Origin: Aotearoamyces nothofagi
Lineage: Eukaryota > Ascomycota > Leotiomycetes > Leotiales > Tympanidaceae
Length of the DNA: 64,000 nucleotides
Direction of reading: 5' to 3'
NCBI GenBank assembly: GCA_015345905.1
Contig: JADDTR010000001.1
Location: 1,302,001-1,366,000, forward strand
The notes beneath the pieces are model-generated. The model was not told where the DNA came from and did not search any database. It worked only from the letters and a program-made list of their open reading frames with translations. A program made the translations under genes and the position numbers. Shown in pieces: positions 23,772-36,903 of the stretch (position 1 is the first letter of the stretch; every line of letters begins with the position of its first letter).

Positions 23772-25608
23772 CTATGCGTAGAGCTTCTTCTCGTAGTTCT
23801 CCATGTGGATGCCGCCTTCGACCTGGGCTGCCGCGCTGCGGAGCTCGAATCGGGTCTTGCCAGACTGGACGGACTTGTGTAGCTCGGCCAAGCTCGTGGA
23901 GCCCATGTCTTGGAGACTGTGCTTCAAGCCAGCTGCGAGGTATGGCACGAACTTGGTGACGGACCCTCGGTGGGCAACCGCGCCGGAGACACCCTGGGCA
24001 ACAAGGACGCTGTCGCCCTCTGAGAAGTAACGCGCTGTGCCAGCATTGCTCTTCTGGCTGTCCTTTCCACCAGCACCGGCCTTCTTATCTTGCATGGCAT
24101 CGATGCTACCCATTCCTCTGTATGCCTTGACCAACTTGCCCTCTCGGCTTACAAATGATGTTCCAGGAGATTCGGTGGTTCCAGCAAGGAGCCCACCCAT
24201 CATAATGGTAGTAGCACCTAGTGCCAGACCCTTGACGATGTGTCCAACATTTTGGATACCACCATCGGCCATACAAGGAACGCCGAATCTTGCTGCGAAA
24301 GAGGCAACATTGTAAACGGCTGCTGCTTGTGGCCGACCAACAGCCATAACCTCCTGCGTGATGCAAGCACTTCCACTGCCCATACCGATACGAAGACCAT
24401 CGGCGCCAGCTGCGATGAGAGTGGCCGCTTGATCACGGGTAACAACGTTGCCAGCAATAACATCAAGTCCAGGATAAGTCTCCTTGATGTATTTGATCAT
24501 TTCAACTTGATACATACTGTGACCCTGACTGCTGTCGAGAATGACGATGTCGAGACCAGCATTAACGAGCTTCTGTAGGCGGAGCTTGTCCTCCGATCGG
24601 GTTCCGATAGCAGCTGCGCAGATCAACTGCTTGGAGTGCGGGAGCTTTGATGCAAACGGGAAGTGTAGGTTCTTGTTCAAATCGGATCGTGAGATCATAG
24701 AAACGAGGTTGAAATTTTTGTCCACGATTGGCAACTTTCCCTTCTTCGACTTTGCGAGGATTGAGTTCGCCTCGAGCAGTGTGGTGCCATCGACAGCAGT
24801 GACCAAGTCAGTGACCATAACAGACGAAACAGGCTTGTCGAGATCGGCCTCAAACTGAATGTCTCGGTTCGTAACAATACCTACGAGCTTGGACCCAAGT
24901 TTGCCGTTCTCTGGAAGATTACGCTGTCAGCTAGGATCTTCGAAGTATATTACGAACCAAAATAGATTATATAGAACCATCATAAAGAGCATAGTTTGTT
25001 TCCCCATGACCTTGCGGTCGTATACGGATGAACGAAAGTTATATTAAAAAGTTTGATAATCATTGGAGTGTGGCGAACAGTGATTAAGGAGGATGGAGCT
25101 AACCTGTGACTGGAAAACCTCCAAATCCCCACTTCTCCTTCAGTGCCTTGACTTCACCAACAGTGGTATTTGTGTTGAGGACAACTGGGTCAAGGATGAA
25201 ACCGTTCTCGTATCGTTTCACTTTCTGAACCATCTCAGCTTGCTCGTCTGGGGAGCAGTTGTGGTGGATAACTCCAAGGCCACCTTGAAGAGCAATGTGG
25301 ATAGCCATCTCATGCTCGGTGACAGTGTCCATCGGCGAGGAGACGAATGGGGTCTTCAAAGTAATACGTTTTGTGACTGGAGACTCGAGAGAAACTTCCG
25401 AAGCGGGGAATCCAATGTAGCCAGGTAAAACGAGGAAGTCGTTGTATGTGAGCCCGCCATTCTTCCTGGAATCGAGCAGTTCTGTAATATCTAGGCCATC
25501 ACGTTCCTGAACGGTCTTGAGCACATCATGAGCCTTTTTGGGGTCCAAGAGGTCCTTTTCGTCACCAAACCATGAGCCAACCTTCACATCACCGTTTGTG
25601 AGTGTCAT
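23772..25608 (-). CDS. Inosine-5'-monophosphate dehydrogenase
   Basis: Oxidises IMP to XMP with NAD+, the rate-limiting step of GMP synthesis, and is the target of mycophenolic acid. Two exons (25608-25104, 24910-23772) separated by a 193-nt intron give 547 aa. The N-terminal part has [15 protein letters not shown] and [21 protein letters not shown]-pair insert follows ([32 protein letters not shown]). The barrel resumes with [34 protein letters not shown], and the catalytic loop [14 protein letters not shown] with Cys351. [20 protein letters not shown] and the flap [20 protein letters not shown] complete the active site. The residue before the catalytic Cys is Ala; whether this matters for inhibitor binding needs an alignment. 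It is divergent from the IQGAP gene. Confidence 0.96.
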
Positions 25609-26186
25609 TTTGTCTAAAAGAGAAATGCGAAAAGAAAAGTGAGATTGGGTAGTGTATTAAAAGAAATTGACGACGTCAGGTACGTTGGAAAGAGTACTGT
25701 CGACGGGTTGAAGTGACCTTCTCCCAAGAAAGAAGAAAAGAAGGATTCTCCATCAATCGCGTGAAATTTATACGTGGGCCGCGCTAACAATTTTCGCGAT
25801 AATCTTATCGCCCTAGGATGGATTTATGCCTTGAAAACAAGGTTCGAATCCCTGTTTGTTTACTTTCCACACATCAAAGTCGCATGGAAACCGCCCCTCC
25901 ACACTTTATACTGCGGCTCCTACTCCTTCTCGGTTGATTCAAGCAACATTCCTCACACTCTATCGTGATACTCTATCGACTTCAAATCTGCGCTGTACGC
26001 TAAAACCTTTGTTAATACTTTAAGGAGCTCCTCGCCCGACCGGAGACCGAATTCCCATTGTTGACGTTGGTCCTAACCTAAAGTCAACTGCTATCAATCT
26101 CATGCGCAACGCTTTGATGTGGTCTGTTATATGTGGCCGGGTATAGATCAAACTGAGATACTGCCGTTATTATACCTGACGTCGTA
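25609..26186. promoter_or_regulatory. Divergent promoter IMP dehydrogenase / IQGAP, with an orphan B-box
   Basis: No coding gene. GGTTCGAATCC at 25841-25851 matches the Pol III B-box consensus GGTTCGANTCC, but I see no A-box or tRNA cloverleaf around it. Confidence 0.5.
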
Positions 26187-29100
26187 ATGTCGTACAGACA
26201 TCCACTGCAAGAGACACATACAGTGGACTACTCAACTCCTTACGCAAAGCGACAGCCCTCTAACGCATCCACCATCTCATCAGGCTATTCACAACAATCC
26301 TCTGCGGTTGGGTTGAGCCGGACGAGCACGTTATCTTCTGCGACCTCTAGTGCCTATCAACAGACTGGCCACAAACGTGGGCTCAGTGAAGTTAGAGGAA
26401 TGCCTGTCTCCCCGAATGAAGCGGTGTACAAAAGTCATACTAGAAGCTATGAATCAAGCCCGGACAGCGCAAATAGGAATGTCCGGCAATCACTTCGACC
26501 TCTTCCACAGGCGCCTGCAAGTTCACCACCACAACAAACACAGAAGCCCAGTTACCAACACTCCCGAGGCCAGAGCTTGGATGTCGCGAAGCCGGCGTAT
26601 AACGATAGCTACATCCCAACTACATCTTCAACAAGGCCTAACTCTATGGTAATTGGTCGCGCGGACTTCATTAGCCGTGGATCTCCTTCAATCCGTTCGC
26701 AAGCTTCATCGCATACCCACCCCCATTCGCCCTTAACAGCCCCGGACCTTGAAAGCTTGCAAAAGTCATCTACAGGTCACCTTCGCACTCTCTCGAAATT
26801 TGCCCAGACTGCCTCTCCTGAGGAATTTTCGATCAGTACACCCGCACAGGAAGTTGTGGGTCTCCACGGACGAAGAAAGCTGCAAAGAAATGATGCAGCA
26901 GGCAATGGTAGGAGTGCAGGCGGACGAGGCAGCGGGTATAGTTGGGAAGGGCGTAATTGGATGGACAAACAGAGACAATTCTTACAAGCATATGAGTATC
27001 TTTGTCACATTGGGGAAGCCAAAGAATGGATTGAAGACATCATTCATAAACCAATACCTGCCATTATTCAGCTGGAAGAAGCGCTACGGGATGGAGTGAC
27101 GCTCGCTGAAATTGTTGAAGCTTTGCATCCGGAACGACGACTTCGAATCTTTAGGTCTCCCAAACTGCAGTACCGCCACTCAGACAATATTGCAATATTT
27201 TTTCGATTTTTGAGCGAGGCCGAGCTCCCGGACTTGTTCAGATTTGAACTAATTGATTTGTATGAGAAGAAGAACATACCGAAAGTCATTTACTGTATTC
27301 ACGCATTGAGCTGGCTGCTGTATAGACAAGGAGTCGTCGACTTTCGCATAGGGAATCTTGTTGGCCAGTTGGAATTTGAGCATCATGAATTAGAAGCAAT
27401 GCAGAAAGGCCTCGATAAAGCCGGTGTTAGTATGCCTAGTTTTGGAAATATGGGCGCGGATTTTGGCGTGGAACCTACGCCTGAACCCGAGCCTGTGGAG
27501 ACAGAAGAAGACAGAATTGATCGCGAACTGCATGAGAACGAAATAGCTATCATTGACTTGCAAGCTCAAATACGCGGTGCGGCTGTACGAACGAGACTCG
27601 GTGACACGATGCAGAATCTCTGGGTGTCGGAGGACCTTCTCATAGAACTACAATCACGAATTCGAGGGGATTTTGCTCGGCAGATTTTCGAATATCGCCT
27701 GAACATGCAAAGATTTGCTACGAACTTGCAGAGTGCAGCGCGTGGATTTTTGGTTAGAAGACGACAGCTGAACAGAGAGGCATTCTGGAAGAGTAAAGAA
27801 GTGGATGTACTAAAGCTACAGAACCTGATACGTGCGAAAAAAGCTCGAGACGAGGTATGCATGACGAGATCCCAGTTACGACATCAAGAGCTTGGAGTGA
27901 TGCAGGTCCAAGCTGCTATTAGAGGCCTACTTGCCCGTAAAGAGATGGAAAATCAATGGAAAGCGACGAAACGCATGGCTGGCCCGGTCAAAGGACTTCA
28001 GGCCGCAATTAGGGGGATGCTGGTCCGCAGAAGTCTTGCGGATGACATTGCCTCCCTGATGAGCGGCGAATTATCGATTATTGCATTACAGGCTGCTTCC
28101 AGGGCCCTGCTAACCAGAATCCAGGTTTCCCAACGAAAGCAAGCCCTCCAAGCCTCTGTTGGTCTCTGGAAAGCCTTACAGGCTGTGTCGCGGGGAAATA
28201 TTTTACGAGCACAGCTAGGATCTACTCGGAAAGAGCTTAAGGTCCAATCACAAGCTATTTCTTCCCTACAAGCTATGGTCCGTGCCGCCGCGGTAAGAAG
28301 GAGCATCGCAACTGCGAGATTGGAGCTTGAACACGAAGAGCCCTTCTTATTAGAACTTCAAGCCAATATGCGAGGAATGCTGTCTCGAAAGCGAATTGCA
28401 ACCGACTACGAAGCGATTGCTATCCAAACACCTAAGATCACGAACCTCCAGAGCTACGCAAGGGCCTTCCTAGCACGAAATGCCAATAACATTCTAATTC
28501 GAGATCTAAGAGCCCACTCTGCTGAAATCATTGAACTCCAAGGTCTTGCAAGAGCAATGCTTCTCCGAAACGAGATTGGGACTCTATTAGGACAACTAGA
28601 GGCCGAAGAAGATTCCATAATTACACTACAGGCTGCTGCTCAAGCTTCCCTAGTTCGAGCTAAGTTCGCTGAAAAACAAAAATTCTACAACGAGAATATG
28701 CAAAAAGTTGTAAAAATCCAAAGCTTTGTGCGAGGCCGCTTGCAAGGTGAAGCCTACAAGAGCTTAACCACTGGCAAGAACCCACCAGTCAACACTGTTA
28801 AAAACTTCGTGCATTTACTGAACGATAGCGATTTTGACTTTAATGAAGAAATTGAGTTCGAGCGATTGAGAAAGACTGTTGTACAGCAAGTCAGACAAAA
28901 CGAGATGGCGGAACTGTATATCGAACAACTTGATATCAAGATAGCTCTACTCGTCAAGAACAAGATCACCCTTGATGATGTTATGCAGCATCAAAGGAAC
29001 TTTGGCGGGCACACTAGTAGCCTGTTGACCAATACTTCGATGTCTTCGGGCAACCATTTTGATCTTAAAGCACTCAACAAGAATTCCCGGAAGAAGCTTG

Positions 29101-31221
29101 ATTCATATCAGCAGCTCTTCTTCACATTACAAACGCAACCACAGTACCTGGCACGGCTTTTCAAGAGGGTCCGAGAGCAAGGAACTGCAGAACAAGAATG
29201 CAAACGGATCGAAACGCTGATGATGGGACTATTTGGTTATGCGCAGAAAAGACGCGAGGAATATTATCTACTCAAACTAATTGCAAGATCAGTGAAAGAA
29301 GAAGTTGATGGATGTTCCTCGATTAATGACTACCTCCGTGGAAACTTCTTTTGGAGCAAGCTTCTCGCCAACTACACGCGGTCTCCCAGAGACAGAAAAT
29401 TCCTCCGTGAACTCCTAGGCCCACTCATTCGAGACAACATCATCGAAGATCCCGCACTCGACCTTGAGTCCGATCCAATGCAGATTTACCTCTCTGCAAT
29501 CAATAATGAGGAGTTGAGAACTGGTCAGCCAAGTCGACGGCCTCTCGATGTTCCACGAGAAGTTGCTATCAAGGATAAGGAAACTCGTGGCCTATTTATT
29601 GACCATCTTCGTGACCTCCGCGAAATTTCAGATCAATTTCTTCTGGCACTCGAAGATATATTGCAGAGGATGCCATATGGAATCCGCTACATCTCCCAAC
29701 AATTATTTGAATCCTTGTGTGAGCGCTTCCCTCGGGAGCCGCAGCAATACATCCTCCAAACTGTTGGCCACTGGGTCTGGCGTTTTTATCTTCAGCCTGC
29801 CCTGATCGCCCCACAAGAAGTTGGTGTTGTGGAGAGGCAATTGACACCACTTCAGAAACGTAACCTTGGGGAAGTCAACAAAGTCTTGGCCCAAGTGGCA
29901 AGCGGCAAGATCTTTGGTGGCGACAACATCTATCTCCAACCTCTCAATGCTTACGTAGGAGATGCAATTGAGCGAATGGGTCTCATATTCTCTAACCTCA
30001 TTTCTGTGAGGGATGCAGAGAGCACGTTTGATATCGACGAATTTAACGATTTGTATTCAAAGACGAAGCCAACACTGTATATCAAAATGACGGATATATT
30101 CGCAATCCATAATCTGATTGCCGCCGAGCTTCCTCAGATTTGCCCGAACAGAGATGACATGCTGCGAGAGATTGCACAAGAACTTGGAAGTGCTAAGAAC
30201 AACGAGAGCGAGTGGCACGGTGTAATTTCGGCTGAGATCCAGATGACACTGAATCCAAAACTCCATGACATTGAGGACCCAGAAGCAGAGGTCAAGGCTC
30301 TCTTCATGGAGACTAAACGCTGCATTCTGTATATCATCCGTGTTCAGTCAGGTCCGAATCTCATGGATATTCTTGTCCGACCCATTACCCGTGAGGACGA
30401 TCAGAAATGGATAGCCCTTGTCAAAGAAGAGTTTGCAGCTGGTAGTAACACCCGTGGTGCATATTCTGATGCGAATAATGTCATTGATATCACTTCTATG
30501 TCTTATTCCCAGCTGAAGCGGACCGCCCTTGAGAATGTTATGAGGCTGGAGACTCAATTTGGTCGGATATCTCGCCACAACCATTACCAAGATCTTTTGA
30601 ATGCAATAGCTTTAGATATTCGGACAAAAAGCCGAAGACGGATACAGCGACAGCGAGAACTCGAAGGTGTACGACTCACACTTGGAAATCTGAATGACAA
30701 GGCGGTTTGGCTGGAATCTCAGAGGAAGAGTTACGATAATTACATTGAACAAGCTATGATGACATTGCAGAAGAAAGGGTATGTTCCTATGCTGTTACAT
30801 ATCTGGCTATTTACTAACATTTTACAGCAAAAAACGCTTCTTACTTCCCTTTACCAAGCAATACAATCACGAACGGGAACTACAAAAGGCTGGACGACAA
30901 CCCAAATTCGGCTCCTTCAAATACTCAGCACGCAATCTGTACGACAGAGGGGTACTGGTCTCGTGGCAAGGCTACTCGGAGAAGCAATACGAAAAGATAA
31001 ATATTACAATTTCTTGCGATCAAGTTGGCGTGTTCTTTGTCGAAGGCAGCATGGGAAGCATCCAGATACCGGGCGCTAGCGCACAAGTACCGCTCGAGGA
31101 TTGCCTGACGGCGCAATTCAATAACAACCAGTTCATGAACTTGTTTGAGGGCGTCTTGAAGCTCAACGTTAACCTATTCTTGCACCTGATATACAAGAAA
31201 TTCTATCGATCAACGGACTGA
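26187..31221 (+). CDS. rng2: IQGAP-family Ras-GAP-like protein (Rng2 type)
   Basis: Scaffold of the cytokinetic actomyosin ring: binds actin via the CH domain, calmodulin or myosin light chain via IQ motifs, and small GTPases via the GAP-related domain. Two exons (26187-30778, 30828-31221), split by a 49-nt intron with branch TACTAAC, give 1661 aa. The first 250 residues are Ser/Gln/Pro-rich and disordered. The CH domain spans about 263-385 (QAYEYLCHIGEAKEWIEDII). About ten IQ-like repeats follow at about 450-860, such as IIDLQAQIRGAAVRTRL and NLQSAARGFLVRRR. The GAP-related domain lies at about 1025-1305, and the RasGAP C-terminal domain at about 1430-1650 crosses the intron, which joins MMTLQKKG to KKRFLLPFTKQYNHE. 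Yeast Iqg1 is a close family relative. Confidence 0.95.
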
Positions 31222-31960
31222 GGTAGTCGCCTGTAGCAGGATATGGGAGTTGGATATGATTCGAGCGCTAGTTAGACTGTTTCGCATAGCATTGGCGTAT
31301 GATATAACATGAATTATGGGCACGGGAGGAGGAAATTGGGACCAGGGTGATTATGAATTACACAGTATAGTCTGTAAATAGCTTCGCATCAGGAATTTGA
31401 GGCACGGGGGAAGGGGTACATGCTTAGAGATTTGATAATTCAAGTAACTTTCATAAACCACGTTTTGCTTAATATATACGTTATACATAGCATCATAAAT
31501 TCATAATCGTCCAACCTGACCATTCTGAAAAGTCTTAATAGATTTTTATTGTAGATCCTTGGTAATAGCAAGTGAAATATCATGGACATATCTCCTTTAT
31601 TAGCATGTCTATGCTTGACTATAGCTCCTGCAGCATCGCAACCAGAGATCTCGTTAGTATTGAAGAAGTGCGATTGACGTGACGCTGGAGGCACTCACGC
31701 ACTCCAAGTATGTATATCGCCGCTAATGTTCGCTAATCTGATTCAGATCGTTGGGTGGAGATCTACATCGTCCCTGCGTCTTACAGCTGACAGCGCCCCG
31801 GGCACATGCCGGGGGTTCAAAGAAGATGGTGACGTACTGGACTCGAGGACTTGTGACGTCGCGAAGTCTATTTGCTTGTTCCATGCACGTGATTCCCTGC
31901 ACGTCGCGTTGTCCTCCTTGTGAACCTTGATCTTACCATTCCTCCACCTTGTAGTGATTC
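31222..31960. other. Intergenic region upstream of photolyase
   Basis: No gene seen. A GC-rich interrupted inverted repeat (arms CCCCGG 31796-31801 and CCGGGG 31809-31814) lies about 150 bp before the photolyase start. A CACGTG occurs near 31887. Confidence 0.55.
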
Positions 31961-33942
31961 ATGTTCTCTTCTTGTATGCCTCCCATTCTCGCGCGCCAAC
32001 TCCAACCCGGTGTAGTACTTAAGAAGCATCTTGCATTAGATCTTCGCGCTTCAACCTATAGACCATATTTCAACTCTTCTACGCATCTCATGATGCCTCC
32101 CAAGAAATCTGCCGCGATAAATGGCAAACGAAAAACTCCTCCTTTCCAGTCCTCCAACGACAATGGCCCCAAGAGGTCCAAGGCCACACCCCCCTCTTCT
32201 GATCCACTGCGCCAACCTCATTCCAGTTCCCAAGAAGCAGAAGAGAACGGTATCGTGCTGCGTAAGTTCTATCCACATGAAATGAACAATGCCCGCTGTC
32301 ATGCCTACATTTCGAATGATCTCCCACGCCCAATCGAACTTCTAGACTTGGCGTTGAAAGAAACCGCACAAGAACGAAGCAAGATCCAGGTTAAGGATGC
32401 TGTAGTGCATTGGTATAAGTGCGATTTGAGGACAAAGGATAACCATGCGCTGCATCTTGCTAGCGAGAAGGCGAAAGAGAAGGGCGTTTCATTGATATGC
32501 ATGTATATTGTTAGTCCACAGGATTTCGAGGCACATCTGACATCATCGGTGCGCGTTGATTTCATATTAAGGACCTTAGTGGTCTTACGGGAGGATTTGG
32601 CAAGACTGGACATTCCACTTTGGGTCGAGACTGTCGAGAAACGGAAGATGATACCCGAGAGAATTATGGAATTACTGGAAAAATGGGGCGCGAGCCATCT
32701 ATTCGCAAACGCAGAGTATGAGGTTGATGAACTACGGCGAGAGGCGCAGATGGTTAGAGGGTGCTTAGAAAGAGGAATCGCTATGGAAGTCGTACCAGAC
32801 ACCTGCGTAGTCAGTCCAGGAAAGCTCGAAACCGGAACTGGGAGACAGTATTCAGTCTATACTCCTTGGTTCCGGTCATGGGTATCATGCATTCACAACG
32901 ATCTCCAGCTGCTAAATCTCTTCGAACCTGCAGTGAAGAATCCACAAAGTACACGGGAGAAGTTTTCGTCGATATTCGAAAGTCAAATTCCGGATTCCTT
33001 AGAAAACAAGAAGCTCAGCAATGAAGAAAAGCAACGTTTCAGATCCATGTGGCCTCCAGGCGAGAGCGAAGCTCGTGGACGTTTGGCAAAATTTGTAAAA
33101 GAAAGAATAGAAGGATACCAAGCACATCGAAACTTCCCTGCTGAGAACGGAACCGCATCTCTGAGTGTCCACTTTGCCAGTGGCACCTTAAGCGCGAGGA
33201 CAGCAATCCGTATAGCTAGAGACAACAATAGCACCAAAAGGCTAGATGGTGGGAACCAAGGGATCATGACCTGGATTAGTGAGGTTGCCTGGCGGGATTT
33301 CTACAAACATGTCCTCGCCCATTGGCCCTATGTCTGGTAAGCCTCAGCAACCCCTTGCTGCCGATCATCTCTCATATATTGACAAATGCTAGTATGAACA
33401 AACCATTCAAGCCCGAATACAGCAACATCACCTGGTCGTACCACCAACCCGACTTCGAAGCTTGGTGTACAGGACACACCGGCTTCCCAATCGTTGACGC
33501 TGCAATGCGCCAGCTCAACCACACAGGCTGGATGCACAACCGCTGCCGCATGATCGTCGCCTGCTTCCTCGCCAAAGACCTGCTCATCGACTGGCGCATG
33601 GGCGAGCGCTATTTCATGGAACATCTCATCGACGGCGATTTCGCGTCCAATAACGGCGGCTGGGGTTTCAGTGCTAGCTCGGGCGTTGATCCGCAACCCT
33701 ATTTCCGAATCTTTAACCCCCTTCTCCAGAGCGAGAAGTTTGATGCCGAGGGGGTCTATATTAAGAAATGGATACCCGAGCTGAGAGGCGTGGAGGGAAA
33801 GGCGATTCATGACCCGTATGGGAGGGGCATGGCGAAGGAGGCGGAGGAGGCTGGGTATCCAAGGCAGATTGTGGAGCATAAGGAGTCCAGGGAGAGATGT
33901 TTGGCGAGATATAAGGAGGGTTTGGCAAAGGATACGGCGTAA
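31961..33942 (+). CDS. phr1: CPD photolyase (deoxyribodipyrimidine photolyase)
   Basis: Light-driven repair of cyclobutane pyrimidine dimers using FAD. Two exons (31961-33336, 33393-33942), split by a 56-nt intron, give 641 aa. The photolyase antenna domain begins at about 145 (VVHWYKCDLRTKDNHALHLA). The FAD-binding domain has TGRQYSVYTPWFRSW, a junction across the intron at HWPYVCMNKPFKPEYSNITW, the W-rich core GFPIVDAAMRQLNHTGWMHNRCRM, DWRMGERYFMEHLIDGDFASNNGGW and QPYFRIFNP. The WRDFY and SNITW marks fit class I CPD enzymes rather than (6-4) photolyases or DASH cryptochromes. The first about 44 residues are Arg/Leu/Ser-rich with no acidic residue until Asp27, like a mitochondrial leader. 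A second in-frame ATG at 32091 begins MPPKKSAAINGKRK, a nuclear-signal-like start. Confidence 0.95.
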
Positions 33943-34226
33943 ACCGTGACACGTAATTTGTATGATTAGGTCAGCGTCCATGATAGGGTAGGTGCTGGAT
34001 ACCTTTTGAAAATCAAATACTATACTATACTCGGGCGAAATAGCGGGAAATCATCACCGTAAAAAAAGTGAGGTGATTAAGCAGCAGAAGATTGATATCG
34101 ATAGTACGGAATTCACGGTTTGCAAGTCGGCTCGGTGGATATAGTGCTCATCAACATTCAACTAATCAACACCATAAGCTAACAATTTCAAACCCCCTAA
34201 CGCCTAGTTATCTAAAGCAATAAGTT

Positions 34227-36903
34227 TTAGAGCCGACTCCTCGCGGCACCCCTCAGATTCTCTCTCCAAAGACAACAGATGCTTCGATCTAAACACCACT
34301 TTTTTACCTCCTTAGGCTCCACTTCTCCATCCCACGCCACCTTCTCCAGCGCGCCAGTATTAAGCCAGGTGGTAAGATCCTCCAGGACGACTGGATCGTA
34401 CATTAATATTTTCTCGTGCCAGCTTGGGTGTCGTGGGTCTTTGGTGCGTGGCTCACTCCTGATGGCACGTGTGATATGCTTGTGAAGGAGAATTTGCTGA
34501 GAAGTTGGCGAGATAGGCGCTTTAACATCATTCGATGCTTCGTCTGTAGATAGTTTTAGACGCAGCGGTGGTGTACGAGGTTGGGAAGCGGGCCGGCGAG
34601 GTGGAGATGGAGTAACTGGGGCGTCTGAATCCGAGATTTCCTCATGTACTGGAGTAGCTTTTCGCCGTTGCTTCTTTGGTGTTTGACGTAAGACAAGTGG
34701 CGTTGTACTATCGGACGTATAGCCTGCAGCCGCATTTATAAGTCTTGCCGGCGAGTCCTTCTTTTTATCTATCGATGTGGGTATTGAGGTAATACTATCC
34801 TTCCTTGGGCGGCCACGCGGTTTCTTTGGTGATTCTACGGTTACAGTTGGGGTTACTGTCTGCTGCGATGCTTTCACTAGGGAGGTACCAGTCGACATGT
34901 TGGTTCCAAGCGTATTTAAAGCTACCCTTTGCTTGCCTTCCCAACATTTCTCCAGCAGTGAGATCATTTGGTCACGGCTTTTAATAGTCTTAAATCGATA
35001 GGATGCCAGTTCCTTTGACAACTGTAACGTCGAATAAGATTGGTACTCTGGTTTCTGTGAGCTGATCTCTTTCCTTGGTGGCCTTGTAGTCTTCGGGGGT
35101 GGCTGAGTATCTTTCATTGCTGCCTTCGAAGCTGGCATCCATGATGCAACGGCATCCATCCCACGTTCTGGGCTGCTTAGCAACTCCTGTCGAATCGCTG
35201 TTTCAATAGGCCCAATATGCGCGGAAGTATCGGCTTCGAGGTGAAACTTATCGCTACTAGTTGCCTGATGTGCATGATTTGGTTGGGATTGACCATCGAT
35301 TGGTCTAGACACGGGCGACGAATGCGCCAAGTCAACGACCTCAATATCCAGCATATCCCCTTCATCAACCATCGATGCTGCCTCCCAAAGACTCGGTTTG
35401 GATTTAGCTGCGGACCTAGTGCCTATAAATCTTGGCCTTGATGTGGTTGGACTCATACCAACATCTGCAAAAGGATCATCATCTATCTGGTTTGATAATC
35501 GCATAGCTTGTTGTAGATCACGTAATAATGTTGGCGAATCCTCCCGAGCAAGCTGACTCGAGGTCCCAAAGACAAAATCCTGATCTCTTGCTTTGTCGAG
35601 TGCTGATTCAGGAGAAAGCAATGGTTCTATGGGTGCGCCTTTTTTTGTTTTCTGTGCCTTTACGGGGCTCCTCGACCGAGGCTTACGAGGTACTTTGAAG
35701 GCATTGCCCGTTGCTCCTACGCGAAAAGAAGGTTCTGAACTTTTCTTGAAATACTGCAACAATGGAGCCGGTCCTGGCGTCGCCTCTTCATCATATTCAA
35801 TAACATACGCCGATGTTGCTAATTCTGTAATCGTTCTTGGCTTCTTCGAAACTTTAGGTTTTCTAACTGGCTGTGGTGACGCCATTGTAGTAGCAGTATT
35901 CGTCTTTACCAGTTCTATAGGAAGCTTTCTCTTCCTTGTGGCATTGTAATCTTCAGTTCGCACGGAAATAGGGGTAGCAGCATCTCTGGTGTAACCGTAG
36001 GTCTGAAATAGATCCGCAAACGCCTTCTGATTGCTTGCAGAAGCCGTTTGGGGGTAATCAGAAGAGTCTTTTCCATTGTTCGGCGTATCAATAGTTGTAA
36101 TCCGTGGTGGGGTCCAATCCGAACGCCTCCTAACGGCTTCTTGTAACAACAAATCATTGGCGGTAAGTGCGTCGGGATCTAACATATCAACTGTGCCCTT
36201 TTTCCTAGCGACCTTTCTAGCAGCGGAAGCCGCCGTCTTCGTCACTTTGCCCTTGGGTATCTTGGTCTGTCCTTCGGGATCTGCTTTCTTGGCTCTAGGT
36301 TTTCGCGTAGCCTTCTCCTTGGGAGCATCGTCCTGTCCTAATTCCATGCCCACCTCTTTTGCCCTTGGCTTTCGTGGCTTCTTTATCGTCCCATCACTGT
36401 TTCCATCTTTTGTCGCAGAAGCTTTCCGACATTTCGTGGCTGGCTTCGATTTCTTGATTTGGTTTGTAGATGTATTTATGTGTTCCATGCTAGCTGATGC
36501 TATGGTTTCTATTGCTTCAAGCTGTCGTGAACCAGCGCACTTGCTACTATTGAAGAATCGCTAATCAGCAAATCCTTCTAATAAATATCCAACAGCGCTT
36601 TTATCCCCTTTAGAACTTACTGAAAACTTGATGTACTTGTGAATGTGAGCGATGCATTCTTCAGTACGGGTGCCACCCGGCTTCCAGTTTGCAGCAGAGT
36701 CTTTTTCTGTAATAGACTATTCGGAGACGGGAATCCCGGAGACGATAATATTGTGTGGAATCCGGACCTAAAGCACAGATTAGCTATCGCCTTAATAAGA
36801 TACTCATATTGTTCTTTTTCAATTTCACTACCTACATAAGTCCATCTGGCTGGAAGACTCGTGGTGGAGAGGACGACAGAAGTACAAGCTCTGAAGCCGC
36901 CAT
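34227..36903 (-). CDS. slx4: SLX4, scaffold subunit of the SLX1-SLX4 structure-specific endonuclease
   Basis: Regulatory subunit that, with SLX1, cleaves branched DNA at forks and recombination intermediates in the nucleus. Three exons (36903-36836, 36767-36621, 36546-34227) give 822 aa. The large exon alone would lack the N-terminus. Two small upstream exons add it: [15 protein letters not shown], a start common in fungal SLX4, and a segment with [17 protein letters not shown]. The middle is Lys/Arg/Pro-rich and disordered with repeated RKPRAK-like AT-hook motifs. A conserved helical block lies late in the protein ([20 protein letters not shown]). The SLX1-binding C-terminal domain ends it ([39 protein letters not shown]). 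The splice joins use GTAGGT and GTAAGT donors. It is divergent from RPS21. Confidence 0.88.

Noticed and set aside
25774-25860. tRNA gene around the GGTTCGAATCC match
   Set aside because: No A-box at the proper distance, no matching acceptor stem, and the T-stem has a mismatch. Kept only as an orphan B-box.
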